DNA of 22,565 nt from contig JAFBAD010000006.1 of assembly GCA_019247975.1 (NCBI GenBank), forward strand, positions 1-22,565. The letters are read 5' to 3'. The notes under the pieces are model-generated. The model saw nothing but the letters and a program-made list of their open reading frames with translations, was not told the origin of the DNA and made no database searches. This document shows, one piece after another, positions 1-7,013 of the stretch (positions are counted from its first letter, which is position 1; the number at the start of each line of letters is the position of its first letter). Made by a program: the position numbers and the translations under genes. The stretch is from Acidimicrobiia bacterium. GTDB taxonomy: Bacteria; Actinomycetota; Acidimicrobiia; Acidimicrobiales; Iamiaceae.

Positions 1-1
1 C

Positions 2-658
2 TTCAGCCGGGACCACGACCGCGAGTGGTCCGACCTCGAGGACGAGCAGACCGCGCAGGTGATGGCCGCGCTCCGCGACCGCTTCGAGGAGCACGGCCGG
101 TCGCGCAGCGTCCGCTACACGCAGGCCATCGTGAACTTCGGTCGTGAGGCCGGAGCGTCGCTGCTGCACCCGCACGGCCAGCTGCTCGGCATGCCGTTCG
201 TCCCCGGCGAGATCGCCGAGGAGGAGGCCGGCTTCCGCCGCTTCGCCGGCTCCTGCGTGCTCTGCACGACCGCCGAGGCCGAGCGGGACTCGGGCGTGCG
301 GACGGTCCTCGACGAGGACGGCGTGCTCGTCCTCTGCCCCTTCTGGAGCGGCACGCCCTACGAGATGCTCATCGTCCCCGATCAGCACGAGGGCCACCTC
401 GCCCGCACCGAGCCCGAGGCGCTCGCCGCCGTCGGCGTCGCCATCAAGCGGTCCCTCGCCTACCTGCGCAAGAACGTGGGCGACGTGGCCTACAACCTGG
501 TGCTCCACACGCTCCCGCACCACCACGAGGACGAGTTCCACTGGCACGTCCACGTGCTGCCCCGGCTGCAGAGCATCGGCGGCTTCGAGCAGGGCACCGG
601 CGTGCCCATCAACATCGTGTCCCCCGAGCAGGCGGCCGCGACGTTGCTCGGCGGCTGA
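2..658 (+). CDS. galT: Galactose-1-phosphate uridylyltransferase, 3' part (5' end outside window)
   Basis: The reading frame is already open at base 2, so this is the C-terminal 218 residues of a longer protein. GalT exchanges UMP between UDP-glucose and galactose-1-phosphate in the Leloir pathway, in the cytoplasm. The visible signatures are HPHGQ at bases 167-181, the nucleophilic-histidine motif of the HIT-like fold, a CVLC pair about 25 residues later that fits the zinc site at the start of the second half, and a His-rich HWHVHVLPR segment near the end that matches the second HIT-like half. The ATG/GTG at 59-64 is internal. The HPHGQLLGMP form resembles actinobacterial/archaeal-type GalT more than the E. 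coli enzyme. A SRPBCC gene follows after 27 bases and is probably co-transcribed. I am confident of the family but not of the exact sugar specificity. Confidence 0.9.
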   Translation, partial: FSRDHDREWSDLEDEQTAQVMAALRDRFEEHGRSRSVRYTQAIVNFGREAGASLLHPHGQLLGMPFVPGEIAEEEAGFRRFAGSCVLCTTAEAERDSGVRTVLDEDGVLVLCPFWSGTPYEMLIVPDQHEGHLARTEPEALAAVGVAIKRSLAYLRKNVGDVAYNLVLHTLPHHHEDEFHWHVHVLPRLQSIGGFEQGTGVPINIVSPEQAAATLLGG

Positions 659-685
659 CCCGCCCGCCTCGCGACCACCACGCCC

Positions 686-1132
686 GTGCCGCGCATCCGC
701 GTGTCGACGACGATCGCCGCGCCACCCGACCGCGTCTGGGACGAGCTGCGCCACATCGACCGCCACGTGCTGTGGATGGCCGACGCCGAGGCCATCCGCT
801 TCACCTCGCGGCGTCGCGAGGGAAGGGGCACCACCTTCGAGTGCGACACCCGCATCGGCCCGTTCCACCTCGTGGACCGCATGGAGATCACCCAGTGGCG
901 CACGAACCGTGCCATGGGCGTGCGCCACAGCGGTCTGGTCACCGGCGAGGGCCGCTTCACGCTGAAGCCGGTGCGCCGACGCAGCGGCACCGCCACCCGG
1001 TTCACCTGGAACGAGCGCCTGCGCTTCCCGTGGTGGATGGGCGGACCCGTGGGCGGCGCGGTCGGGGCGCCGGTCATGAAGCGGCTCTGGCGGCACAACC
1101 TGACCCGGCTGCGCCACCGGATCGAGCACTGA
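686..1132 (+). CDS. SRPBCC (START/polyketide cyclase-like) family protein
   Basis: This is a 148-residue protein with a GTG start and no clear Shine-Dalgarno sequence. The N-terminus (IRVSTTIAAPPDRVWDELRH) is the first beta strand and helix of SRPBCC proteins. The C-terminal amphipathic helix that closes the ligand cavity is also present (KRLWRHNLTRLRHRIE). Such proteins bind small hydrophobic ligands or act as cyclases or lipid-transfer modules. No residue here fixes a substrate. It lies 27 bases downstream of galT on the same strand and faces the rhomboid gene. The family call is firm and the function is unknown. Confidence 0.85.
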   Translation: MPRIRVSTTIAAPPDRVWDELRHIDRHVLWMADAEAIRFTSRRREGRGTTFECDTRIGPFHLVDRMEITQWRTNRAMGVRHSGLVTGEGRFTLKPVRRRSGTATRFTWNERLRFPWWMGGPVGGAVGAPVMKRLWRHNLTRLRHRIEH

Positions 1133-1148
1133 GCGCGCCGCGGCGCGC
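1133..1148. terminator. GC palindrome between convergent genes, possible bidirectional terminator
   Basis: A perfect 16-bp palindrome (GCGCGCCG followed by CGGCGCGC) starts directly after the SRPBCC stop and lies 4 bases from the end of the convergent rhomboid gene. There is no U-tract. Its position suits a shared factor-assisted terminator, but GC-rich DNA makes such palindromes fairly likely by chance. Confidence 0.4.
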
Positions 1149-1152
1149 GCGG

Positions 1153-2082
1153 TCAGACGATGGCTGCGGCGTTGGCGGCGATGATCCCGCCGACGAACAG
1201 CACGACCGCGAACCCGGCCGCCAGCGCGTAGCCGGCCCGGGTCGCCGCCACCATCGCCTGCCGGCCGGCCGCAGGATCGCGGTTGCGGGCGACGACCGGC
1301 GGCAGCTCGAAGAGGGCCATGCCGGCGAGGAACCCGGCGATGAGCCCGCCGATGTGACCGCCGACCGAGATGAAGCTCGACAGCCCGAAGGTCAGCAGCA
1401 GGTTGAGGATGAGGATGCCGAAGACCGGGCTCTGGCGGATGCTGATGCCCCGGCTGCGACCCAGCGCGAGCACCGCGCCCATCAGGCCGAAGATCGCGCC
1501 CGACGCACCGACGGTCAGCGCGTTCGGCGAGACGATCAGCGCGCCGAGGGAGCCGCCGAGCATCGCCACGAAGTACACGACGCCGAGCTGCACGCGGCCG
1601 ACGGTCTTCTCGAGCATCGCGCCGAGGATCCAGAGCGCGTACATGTTGAACGCGAGGTGGAGGATGCCGTAGTGGAGGAAGCCCGAGGTGACGAGGCGGT
1701 ACCACTGCCCCTCGGCGACCCCGTCGAGGGTGCGGCGGTCGAAGGTCCCCTGCGCGAGCAGGCCGCCGTAGCGCACGAGCTTGCTCGAACCGTTGATCGC
1801 GCTCGACCCGCTCAGGGCGATGCCCGCCAGGTACACGAGCACGTTCACGCCGATCAGGATCTGGGTGAGGATCGGCTGGGTCTGCGGGCCGCCCGCCCCC
1901 CGGTAGACCTTCTGCCCGCTCTTCTTGACGCACTCCGGGCAGTGGAACCCGACCGACGCCTGATGCATGCAGGCCGGGCAGATGGGTCGGTCACAGCGCT
2001 GGCAGATGACCCCGGCCGGCTGGTTCGAGTGCCGGTAGCAGGTGCGCACCGGGGTGGGCGGCGGGGGGAACGGCTGGGCCAC
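1153..2082 (-). CDS. Rhomboid family intramembrane serine protease with N-terminal zinc finger
   Basis: A 309-residue membrane protease that would cleave transmembrane substrates. Residues 14-52 hold a B-box-like zinc finger: Cys15/His18, Cys27/Cys30, Cys35/Cys38 and Cys48/Cys51 are visible. The six-helix rhomboid core follows. It has HxxxN in the second core helix (His142, Asn146), the GASG motif with nucleophile Ser194, and the catalytic His243 in GGHIGG. A further hydrophobic helix at about 284-304 gives a 6+1 layout. Start: GTG at 2082, exactly 8 bases after a TACCGT -10 box, so the mRNA is probably leaderless. Zinc-finger rhomboids are common in Actinobacteria, and their substrates are largely unknown. 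The gene lies downstream of treS on the same strand (64-base gap) but seems to have its own promoter. Confidence 0.92.
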   Translation of the reverse strand: MAQPFPPPPTPVRTCYRHSNQPAGVICQRCDRPICPACMHQASVGFHCPECVKKSGQKVYRGAGGPQTQPILTQILIGVNVLVYLAGIALSGSSAINGSSKLVRYGGLLAQGTFDRRTLDGVAEGQWYRLVTSGFLHYGILHLAFNMYALWILGAMLEKTVGRVQLGVVYFVAMLGGSLGALIVSPNALTVGASGAIFGLMGAVLALGRSRGISIRQSPVFGILILNLLLTFGLSSFISVGGHIGGLIAGFLAGMALFELPPVVARNRDPAAGRQAMVAATRAGYALAAGFAVVLFVGGIIAANAAAIV

Positions 2083-2090
2083 GACGCAAG

Positions 2091-2096
2091 ACGGTA
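2091..2096 (-). promoter_or_regulatory. -10 box of the rhomboid gene (leaderless)
   Basis: Reading leftward, TACCGT is followed by 8 bases and then the GTG start codon. This TANNNT spacing is what actinobacterial leaderless promoters show. No good -35 box is visible. The box lies inside an imperfect inverted repeat at 2090-2108 (GACGG/CCGTC around ACCGGT), which could be an operator. Confidence 0.55.
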
Positions 2097-2146
2097 CCGG
2101 TGCCCGTCACCCCTCAGGCGGTCGCCCGGCAGTTCACGGCCAACTC

Positions 2147-3823
2147 TCAGCCTTCGCTGCCGAGGAGGGCGAACCAGTAGCTGGCGTACGGGCCGAGGGT
2201 GACGAAGTAGGGCAGCTCACCGATGCGGGGGAAGTGGACGCCACCGGTGAGCTCGACCGGCGTGAACCCGTTGAACCGGGACAGGAACAGCTCCACCGGC
2301 TGCGGCGACTTGGCCAGGTTGTTCACGCACAGGACCCGGTCGACGATCTCGGTGTCGGGCCGCTGGTACTCGCGGATGAACGCGAGCACCGAGGGGTTCG
2401 AGGCCTCGAGCACCTCGAAGCTGCCGAGGCCGAACACCGGGTGCTCGCTGCGGACCTGGAGCATGCGCCGCATCCAGTGCAGGAACGAGCTCGTGTCGCG
2501 CTGCTGGGACTCCACGTTGACCCGCGAGAACCCGTACACCGGGTCCATGAGCGGCGGCGAGTAGAGCCGGGCGAAGTCGGCGGTGCTGAACCCGCCGTTG
2601 CGGTCCGGGGTCCACTGCATCGGGGTGCGGACGCCGTCGCGGTCGCCGAGGAAGATGTTGTCGCCCATCCCGATCTCGTCGCCGTAGTACATGACCGGGC
2701 TGCCCGGCATGGAGAAGAGCAGCGTGTGGAACAGCTCGGCGATGCGCCGGTCGTTGTCGAGCAGCGGGAACAGGCGCCGCGCGATGCCGACGTTGCGGCG
2801 CATGCGCGGGTCCTTCGCGTACTCCGAGTACATGTAGTCCCGCTCCTCGTCGGTGACCATCTCGAGGGTCAGCTCGTCGTGGTTGCGGAGGAACAGGCCC
2901 CACTGGCAGCCGTCGGGGATGGCCGGCGTCTGCTCGAGGATCTCGGTGATCGGCTGGCGCTGCTCGCGGCGGACCGCCATGAACATGCGCGGCATCAGCG
3001 GGAAGTGGAAGCACATGTGGCACTGGTCGCTGTCGCCGAAGTAGTCGACGACGTCGGCCGGCCACTGGTTCGCCTCCGCGAGGAGCACCCGGCCCGGGAA
3101 CTCCTTGTCGACCACGGAGCGGACGCGGCGCAGGTAGTCGTGGGTCTCGGGCAGGTTCTCGCCGTCGGTGCCGTCCCGCTCGAACAGGTAGGGCACGGCG
3201 TCGAGCCGGAACCCGTCGAGGCCGAGGTCCAGCCAGAAGCGGCAGACGTCGAGCATCGCGTCGGCGACCTCGGGGTTGTCGTAGTTGAGGTCCGGCTGAT
3301 GGCTGAAGAACCGGTGCCAGTAGAACTGGCCGCGCACGTCGTCGTAGGTCCAGTTCGACCGCTCGGTGTCCACGAAGATGATCCGGGCCTCGGCCCAGCG
3401 GCTCTCGTCGTCGCCCCAGACGTACCAGTCGGCCTTCGGGTTGTCCCGGCTGGCGCGGGACTCCTGGAACCACGGGTGCTGGTCGCTCGTGTGGTTCATC
3501 ACCATGTCGGCGATGATCCGGATGTTGCGGCGGTGGGCCTCCTCGATGAGCGTCGCTGCGTCGTCGACCGAGCCGTAGTCGGGCAGGACGGTGAAGAAGT
3601 CGCTGATGTCGTAGCCGCCGTCGCGGAGCGGCGACTCGTAGAACGGCAGGAGCCAGAGGCAGTCGACCCCGAGCCACTGGAGGTAGTCGAGCTTGGCGGT
3701 GATGCCGCGCAGGTCACCGGTGCCGTCACCGTCGGAGTCGTTGAACCCCCGGACCAGCACCTCGTAGAAGACGGCGCGCTGGTACCAGCGCGGATCTTCG
3801 GTCATCAGGGGCACGTTGGACAT
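2147..3823 (-). CDS. treS: Maltose alpha-D-glucosyltransferase / trehalose synthase
   Basis: A 558-residue GH13 enzyme that isomerises maltose and trehalose in the cytoplasm. The length matches stand-alone TreS, with no fused maltokinase domain. Catalytic regions are visible: DMVMNH at 106-111, nucleophile Asp208 in GFRLDAV, acid/base Glu250 in LLAEANQWPADVV, and Asp316 in FLRNHDE. TreS-typical segments include GDEIGMGDNIFLGDRDGVR and MQWTPDRNGGFS. ATG 3823 is the best start because the family begins near MSNVPLMTEDPRWYQRAVFYE. The frame stays open upstream into the hairpin and neighbouring gene, and ATG 3835 or 3805 are alternatives. A perfect hairpin ends 24 bases before the start. With malQ and glgP nearby, this gene ties trehalose to alpha-glucan turnover. 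GlgE and maltokinase, the usual partners of TreS, are not in the window. Confidence 0.95.
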   Translation of the reverse strand: MSNVPLMTEDPRWYQRAVFYEVLVRGFNDSDGDGTGDLRGITAKLDYLQWLGVDCLWLLPFYESPLRDGGYDISDFFTVLPDYGSVDDAATLIEEAHRRNIRIIADMVMNHTSDQHPWFQESRASRDNPKADWYVWGDDESRWAEARIIFVDTERSNWTYDDVRGQFYWHRFFSHQPDLNYDNPEVADAMLDVCRFWLDLGLDGFRLDAVPYLFERDGTDGENLPETHDYLRRVRSVVDKEFPGRVLLAEANQWPADVVDYFGDSDQCHMCFHFPLMPRMFMAVRREQRQPITEILEQTPAIPDGCQWGLFLRNHDELTLEMVTDEERDYMYSEYAKDPRMRRNVGIARRLFPLLDNDRRIAELFHTLLFSMPGSPVMYYGDEIGMGDNIFLGDRDGVRTPMQWTPDRNGGFSTADFARLYSPPLMDPVYGFSRVNVESQQRDTSSFLHWMRRMLQVRSEHPVFGLGSFEVLEASNPSVLAFIREYQRPDTEIVDRVLCVNNLAKSPQPVELFLSRFNGFTPVELTGGVHFPRIGELPYFVTLGPYASYWFALLGSEG

Positions 3824-3847
3824 TCGGCCCCCCATCTTCCCAGTTGA

Positions 3848-3879
3848 GCCACCCGACCCCGCGCACGGGGTCGGGTGGC
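3848..3879 (-). terminator. Perfect 14-bp hairpin between the DUF4214-type gene and treS
   Basis: GCCACCCGACCCCG at 3848-3861 and its exact reverse complement at 3866-3879 flank a CGCA loop. The hairpin starts 5 bases after the stop of the leftward secreted-protein gene and ends 24 bases before the treS start. No U-tract follows, as is usual for high-GC actinobacterial terminators. It probably separates the malQ/secreted-protein unit from treS, or partly attenuates read-through into treS. Confidence 0.75.
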
Positions 3880-3884
3880 GCGCG

Positions 3885-5045
3885 CTACGCCGCCTTGGTA
3901 CGGCTCGCGGCGTCCTCGTAGTAGTAGCCGGGGAGGAACGACTCGATGACCTCGAAGTCACCGAGCAGGGTGGCCAGCTCACGAGCCGGTCGGACGCCGT
4001 GGGCCATGGCGAGCAGGCCCAGGTTCAGCTCGAAGCTCGAGGCCTCACGCTTGAAGTAGCGCCGGTACTGCCACTTGAGCCAGGCCAGCCGGCCGAGACC
4101 GCTCGTCGCGACCCGGTGGGCCACCTCGGTGCGGGACTGGCCCGACGCCAGGCGGTCGAGGAGCTCGGCGCGGAACGCCGCCGGCGGCGCGTGGCCGGTC
4201 AGGTCGGCGACGAGCGCGTCGACGAAGGCACCGTCGGTCCCACCGGCGTTGTCGTAGTACTCGGTCGAGCCGGCGATGGTCGCCTCGATCTGCTCGTAGG
4301 TCACCCGCTGGGAGAGCTGCCGGGTGAAGAGGGCCAGGCCGCCAGCGTCGGGGTCACGGCCGAGCAGCTTCTGGTAGGTCTCGGTGACCCAGTTGCTGCG
4401 GAACGTGTAGGTCTTGAGCAGCTGCAGGGCGAAGTCACCGTTGTAGTAGCTGTACTCCTCGAACTCGCCGACCCAGTGATCGACCTGGGCGTCGGTCGCG
4501 TTCAGACCGAGGACGAGGCGGAAGTAGCCCCTGACCACCAGTTCCTCGAACGACGGCGGCTGGGTCAGCACCACCGAGGCCGACGCGATGTTGTTGTCGG
4601 GATCGGGGTCAGCGGTGGACGACGTGACCGCAACCGTGTTCGTGACGAGACCTGACGCGCCGAGCAGCGCCGAGATCGTGACCGTGGCGATCGCTCCCGA
4701 GGTCAGGCTCCCGATCGTGCAGGTGACCTGGGCGTCCTCGGTGTCGCAGGTCCCCTTGGTCGTGGCGACGTGGTCGATCCGCGGACCGAGGTCGCCCATC
4801 GGGTCGACGAACGCCACGTCCTGTGCGGTCGCCGGTCCGGCGTTGGTGACGGTCGCCGTGTAGGTGATCTCGTCGATCGCCGCCTGCCCGACGTTGGGTG
4901 TCCGCGCCAGCGCGACCGACACGTCGGCCCCCGGCACCGCGCCCGCTGGACCTCCCGCGACGACGAGCACCGTGGCCGCCATCGCGAGGCCTACTCCCCC
5001 TGCGATCCAGACGCGCGCGGCGCGCCTGCGTGATCGAGCCCCCAT
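3885..5045 (-). CDS. Secreted protein with DUF11 domain and DUF4214-like repeats
   Basis: A 386-residue exported protein. The start is ATG 5045, preceded by GGAGG at 5052-5056 with 6-base spacing. The longer open frame into malQ is not coding. Residues 1-39 form a signal peptide with a basic n-region (RSRRR), a hydrophobic core at about 13-31 and a likely cleavage near GAVPGA. Residues 40-160 are a DUF11-type beta domain (TYTATVTNAGPATAQDV, then the hallmark DPDPDNN at 147-153), with Cys100 and Cys109 able to form a disulfide. Residues 168-375 hold about four degenerate DUF4214-like helical repeats. The clearest is YQKLLGRDPDAGGLALFTRQL at about 224-244. Such domains occur in surface and S-layer-associated proteins, with no known enzymatic role. 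It lies 46 bases downstream of malQ and may be co-transcribed. No function can be assigned. Confidence 0.85.
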   Translation of the reverse strand: MGARSRRRAARVWIAGGVGLAMAATVLVVAGGPAGAVPGADVSVALARTPNVGQAAIDEITYTATVTNAGPATAQDVAFVDPMGDLGPRIDHVATTKGTCDTEDAQVTCTIGSLTSGAIATVTISALLGASGLVTNTVAVTSSTADPDPDNNIASASVVLTQPPSFEELVVRGYFRLVLGLNATDAQVDHWVGEFEEYSYYNGDFALQLLKTYTFRSNWVTETYQKLLGRDPDAGGLALFTRQLSQRVTYEQIEATIAGSTEYYDNAGGTDGAFVDALVADLTGHAPPAAFRAELLDRLASGQSRTEVAHRVATSGLGRLAWLKWQYRRYFKREASSFELNLGLLAMAHGVRPARELATLLGDFEVIESFLPGYYYEDAASRTKAA

Positions 5046-5051
5046 CGTGAT

Positions 5052-5056
5052 CCTCC
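5052..5056 (-). promoter_or_regulatory. Shine-Dalgarno site fixing the start of the secreted protein
   Basis: GGAGG on the minus strand lies 6 bases before ATG 5045. It is one of the few strong Shine-Dalgarno sequences in the window, and it decides between this start and the much longer open frame reaching to 5579. The signal peptide beginning at this ATG agrees. Confidence 0.8.
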
Positions 5057-5091
5057 ATCGCCCCGTCCGACGCTCTGTCGGTGGCGTGACA

Positions 5092-6960
5092 CTACCTGAC
5101 AAGCCGATCGTCCGGCTGGGCGAGCAGGTGGGAGATCTCCCCCGTCTCGGGCCGTGCGAGCACGGCCTCGATCGGTTCGGGCAGCGCGAGTGACCAGTTC
5201 GGCCACTCGTCGGTGGTGCCTGGCATGTTGGGGCGCTCGGCGACGCCCGCCGCGTCCTCGAGCTGCGCGACGACGATGCGACTCGGCGCACGGGAGAGCG
5301 CGGCGTACGCCCGCCGCGCGACCTCGGGCACCGGCGCGGACTCGTCCACGCCGATCTGCGAGGCCAGCCGCTGGCGCGCCTGCTCGGTGTCGGCCACGTT
5401 CGGCTCCATCCCGAGCCGGTCCTGGTCGGCCAGGTCCGATCCGGTCCAGAACCCTGCGCAGGTCGGCAGGTCGTGGGTGGTGAAGGAGGCGAGGGCCTCG
5501 ACCGGGTACTGCTCGGCCGGCGTGTCGTCGAGGGCCATGACCCGGTACGAGAGCACGTGGTGCTCGCCGAGGGTCTCACGGACGCCGGGCTCGACGGTGC
5601 CGAGGTCCTCGCCCACCACGAACGCCTGGGCCCGCTGGCTCTCGAGCGCGAGCAGGGCGAGGAGCTCCTGGGCCGGCTGCCGCACGTAGACGCCCTCGGC
5701 CGGGCTCTCGTCGGGCGGGATCCAGAACAGGCGGAACAGACCCATCACGTGGTCGACCCGCAGGCCCGACCCGTGGCTGAGCGCGGCCCGCAGCATGCGG
5801 ATGAACGGCTCGTACCCGGCCGCCCGGAGCCGCCACGGGTCGATCGGCGGCAGGGCCCAGTCCTGGCCGATGGTGTTGAACTGGTCCGGCGGCGCGCCGA
5901 TGCGGGTGCCGTCGAGCACGAAAAGGTCCTGCCAGTACCACGCGTCGAAGCCGGACGGATCGGTGCCGATGGCGAGGTCGTGCACGAGCGGGACCACCGA
6001 CTGGGCCGCCGCGAGCTGATCGCCGACGAGGCGCTGCACCCAGCGGTGGAACGCGATCCGGTCGGCGTTGCCGGCGACGAAGGCGCTCCAGCCGGCACCG
6101 TCCGGGTGGCGCAGGTCGGCCGGCCACTCGCTCCAGCGCTCGCCGTGCAGCTCCAGCGCCGTGGTGAACGCCGCGAACGCGTCGAGGACCGGGTCCGCCG
6201 CCGCCGTCCTCGACGCGTCGTCGCCGGTCGACCAGATGCGTTCCAACGCCTCCCGCTTGAGCGCCCACACCGCGTCGCGGTCGATCACCCGCTCGTCGTT
6301 GCGGGCCCGCCCCGCCTCGTCGAGGTCCGCCAGGTCGGTGGTCGATGCGCCGGGCACGTCGGCGATCCGGAGGTACAAGGGGTTCCAGAAGCACCGGCTC
6401 GACGCGAAGTAGGGGCTCGCGCTGATCGAGTTGGCGAGGTTGGGGGCGTGGAGGGGGCTGAGCAGGAGCAACGGGTGGCCGCCCTGGCGGGACGACCACG
6501 CACCGATCGTCGCGGCGTCGGCCAGATCGCCGTGGCCCCAGCTGGCCTCCGAGCGGTCGCTGTGGAGCTGGAGGGCCCAGCCCCAGGCCCGCAGGCCGTC
6601 GGGCCGCCAGCAGGTCGGCGGGTGGATTGCGAGGAGGGTCGGGCCGTCCTCGTCGTGCAGGGCGTGGAGGCCGGCCGGGAGGTCGGACGGCAGCTCGTGC
6701 ACCGGACCGAGGTCGGTGCCGTCCTCGAGCACGAGGGTCTGGCCCGAGACCCGCTCGGGCAGGCCGGTCGTGCCCACCGGCACGAAGACGGGCCCGGCGT
6801 CCGCATCGGGGGCCTCGCGGCCCTCACCCCGATCGAGCGAAGCGACGATGCGCTCGACGCTGCCGGCCGGCGACTCCTTCCGCTCACCGAGCGCGTCGTC
6901 ATATGCCGCCTGGATGCCCCACCGCTGCGCGGCCTGACCCTCGTCGATGCTCATCGCCAT
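5092..6960 (-). CDS. malQ: 4-alpha-glucanotransferase (amylomaltase)
   Basis: A 622-residue GH77 enzyme that moves 4-alpha-glucan segments between maltodextrins and releases glucose. The catalytic residues are visible: nucleophile Asp403 in GLRVDHVMGLFRLFW, acid/base Glu451 in VVGEDLGTVEP, and Asp497 in FTTHDLPT. The donor-site motif GAPPDQFNTIGQDWALPP (355-372) is typical. The N-terminal 130 residues are the extra beta-rich region of actinobacterial-type MalQ. The start is ATG 6960 or ATG 6954. Neither has a convincing Shine-Dalgarno sequence or -10 box, so the start is uncertain by a few codons. It is divergent from glgP, and the two share a very short gap. MalQ and GlgP together degrade glycogen-derived or imported maltodextrins. 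Confidence 0.94.
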   Translation of the reverse strand: MAMSIDEGQAAQRWGIQAAYDDALGERKESPAGSVERIVASLDRGEGREAPDADAGPVFVPVGTTGLPERVSGQTLVLEDGTDLGPVHELPSDLPAGLHALHDEDGPTLLAIHPPTCWRPDGLRAWGWALQLHSDRSEASWGHGDLADAATIGAWSSRQGGHPLLLLSPLHAPNLANSISASPYFASSRCFWNPLYLRIADVPGASTTDLADLDEAGRARNDERVIDRDAVWALKREALERIWSTGDDASRTAAADPVLDAFAAFTTALELHGERWSEWPADLRHPDGAGWSAFVAGNADRIAFHRWVQRLVGDQLAAAQSVVPLVHDLAIGTDPSGFDAWYWQDLFVLDGTRIGAPPDQFNTIGQDWALPPIDPWRLRAAGYEPFIRMLRAALSHGSGLRVDHVMGLFRLFWIPPDESPAEGVYVRQPAQELLALLALESQRAQAFVVGEDLGTVEPGVRETLGEHHVLSYRVMALDDTPAEQYPVEALASFTTHDLPTCAGFWTGSDLADQDRLGMEPNVADTEQARQRLASQIGVDESAPVPEVARRAYAALSRAPSRIVVAQLEDAAGVAERPNMPGTTDEWPNWSLALPEPIEAVLARPETGEISHLLAQPDDRLVR

Positions 6961-7000
6961 GTCATGTTCTCTGCCCAGCGGCCGATCATGCAGCCATGAC

Positions 7001-7006
7001 TACCGT
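7001..7006 (+). promoter_or_regulatory. -10 box of glgP (leaderless)
   Basis: TACCGT lies 7 bases before ATG 7014. It is the same hexamer as at the rhomboid gene and fits the TANNNT leaderless pattern. It implies that the upstream ATG at 6996 is not the translation start. Confidence 0.55.
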
Positions 7007-7013
7007 CGAGGGG

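Noticed and set aside
2042..3847. 601-residue open frame on the plus strand opposite treS
   Set aside because: Low-complexity Val/Glu/Ala/Arg-rich text with no motif. It is the mirror of a firmly identified gene and typical of GC-rich antisense frames.
3824..3982. N-terminal extension of TreS in the open frame
   Set aside because: It would read through the perfect hairpin and into the neighbouring gene. The text is Ser/Arg/Thr-rich and unlike TreS.
5067..5081. CCGAC/GTCGG hairpin between malQ and the secreted-protein gene
   Set aside because: Only 5 bp, easily found by chance in GC-rich DNA. I do not call it a terminator.
5089..5094. TAGTGT as a -10 box for the secreted-protein gene
   Set aside because: It overlaps the malQ stop codon, lacks a -35 box and is 43 bases from the start, so it cannot be separated from chance.
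5046..5579. N-terminal extension of the secreted protein
   Set aside because: It overlaps malQ in another frame and would bury the signal peptide. GGAGG fixes the internal ATG.
5473..6999. 508-residue open frame opposite malQ
   Set aside because: Same reason: MalQ catalytic motifs are clear on the other strand, and this frame has no recognisable fold.
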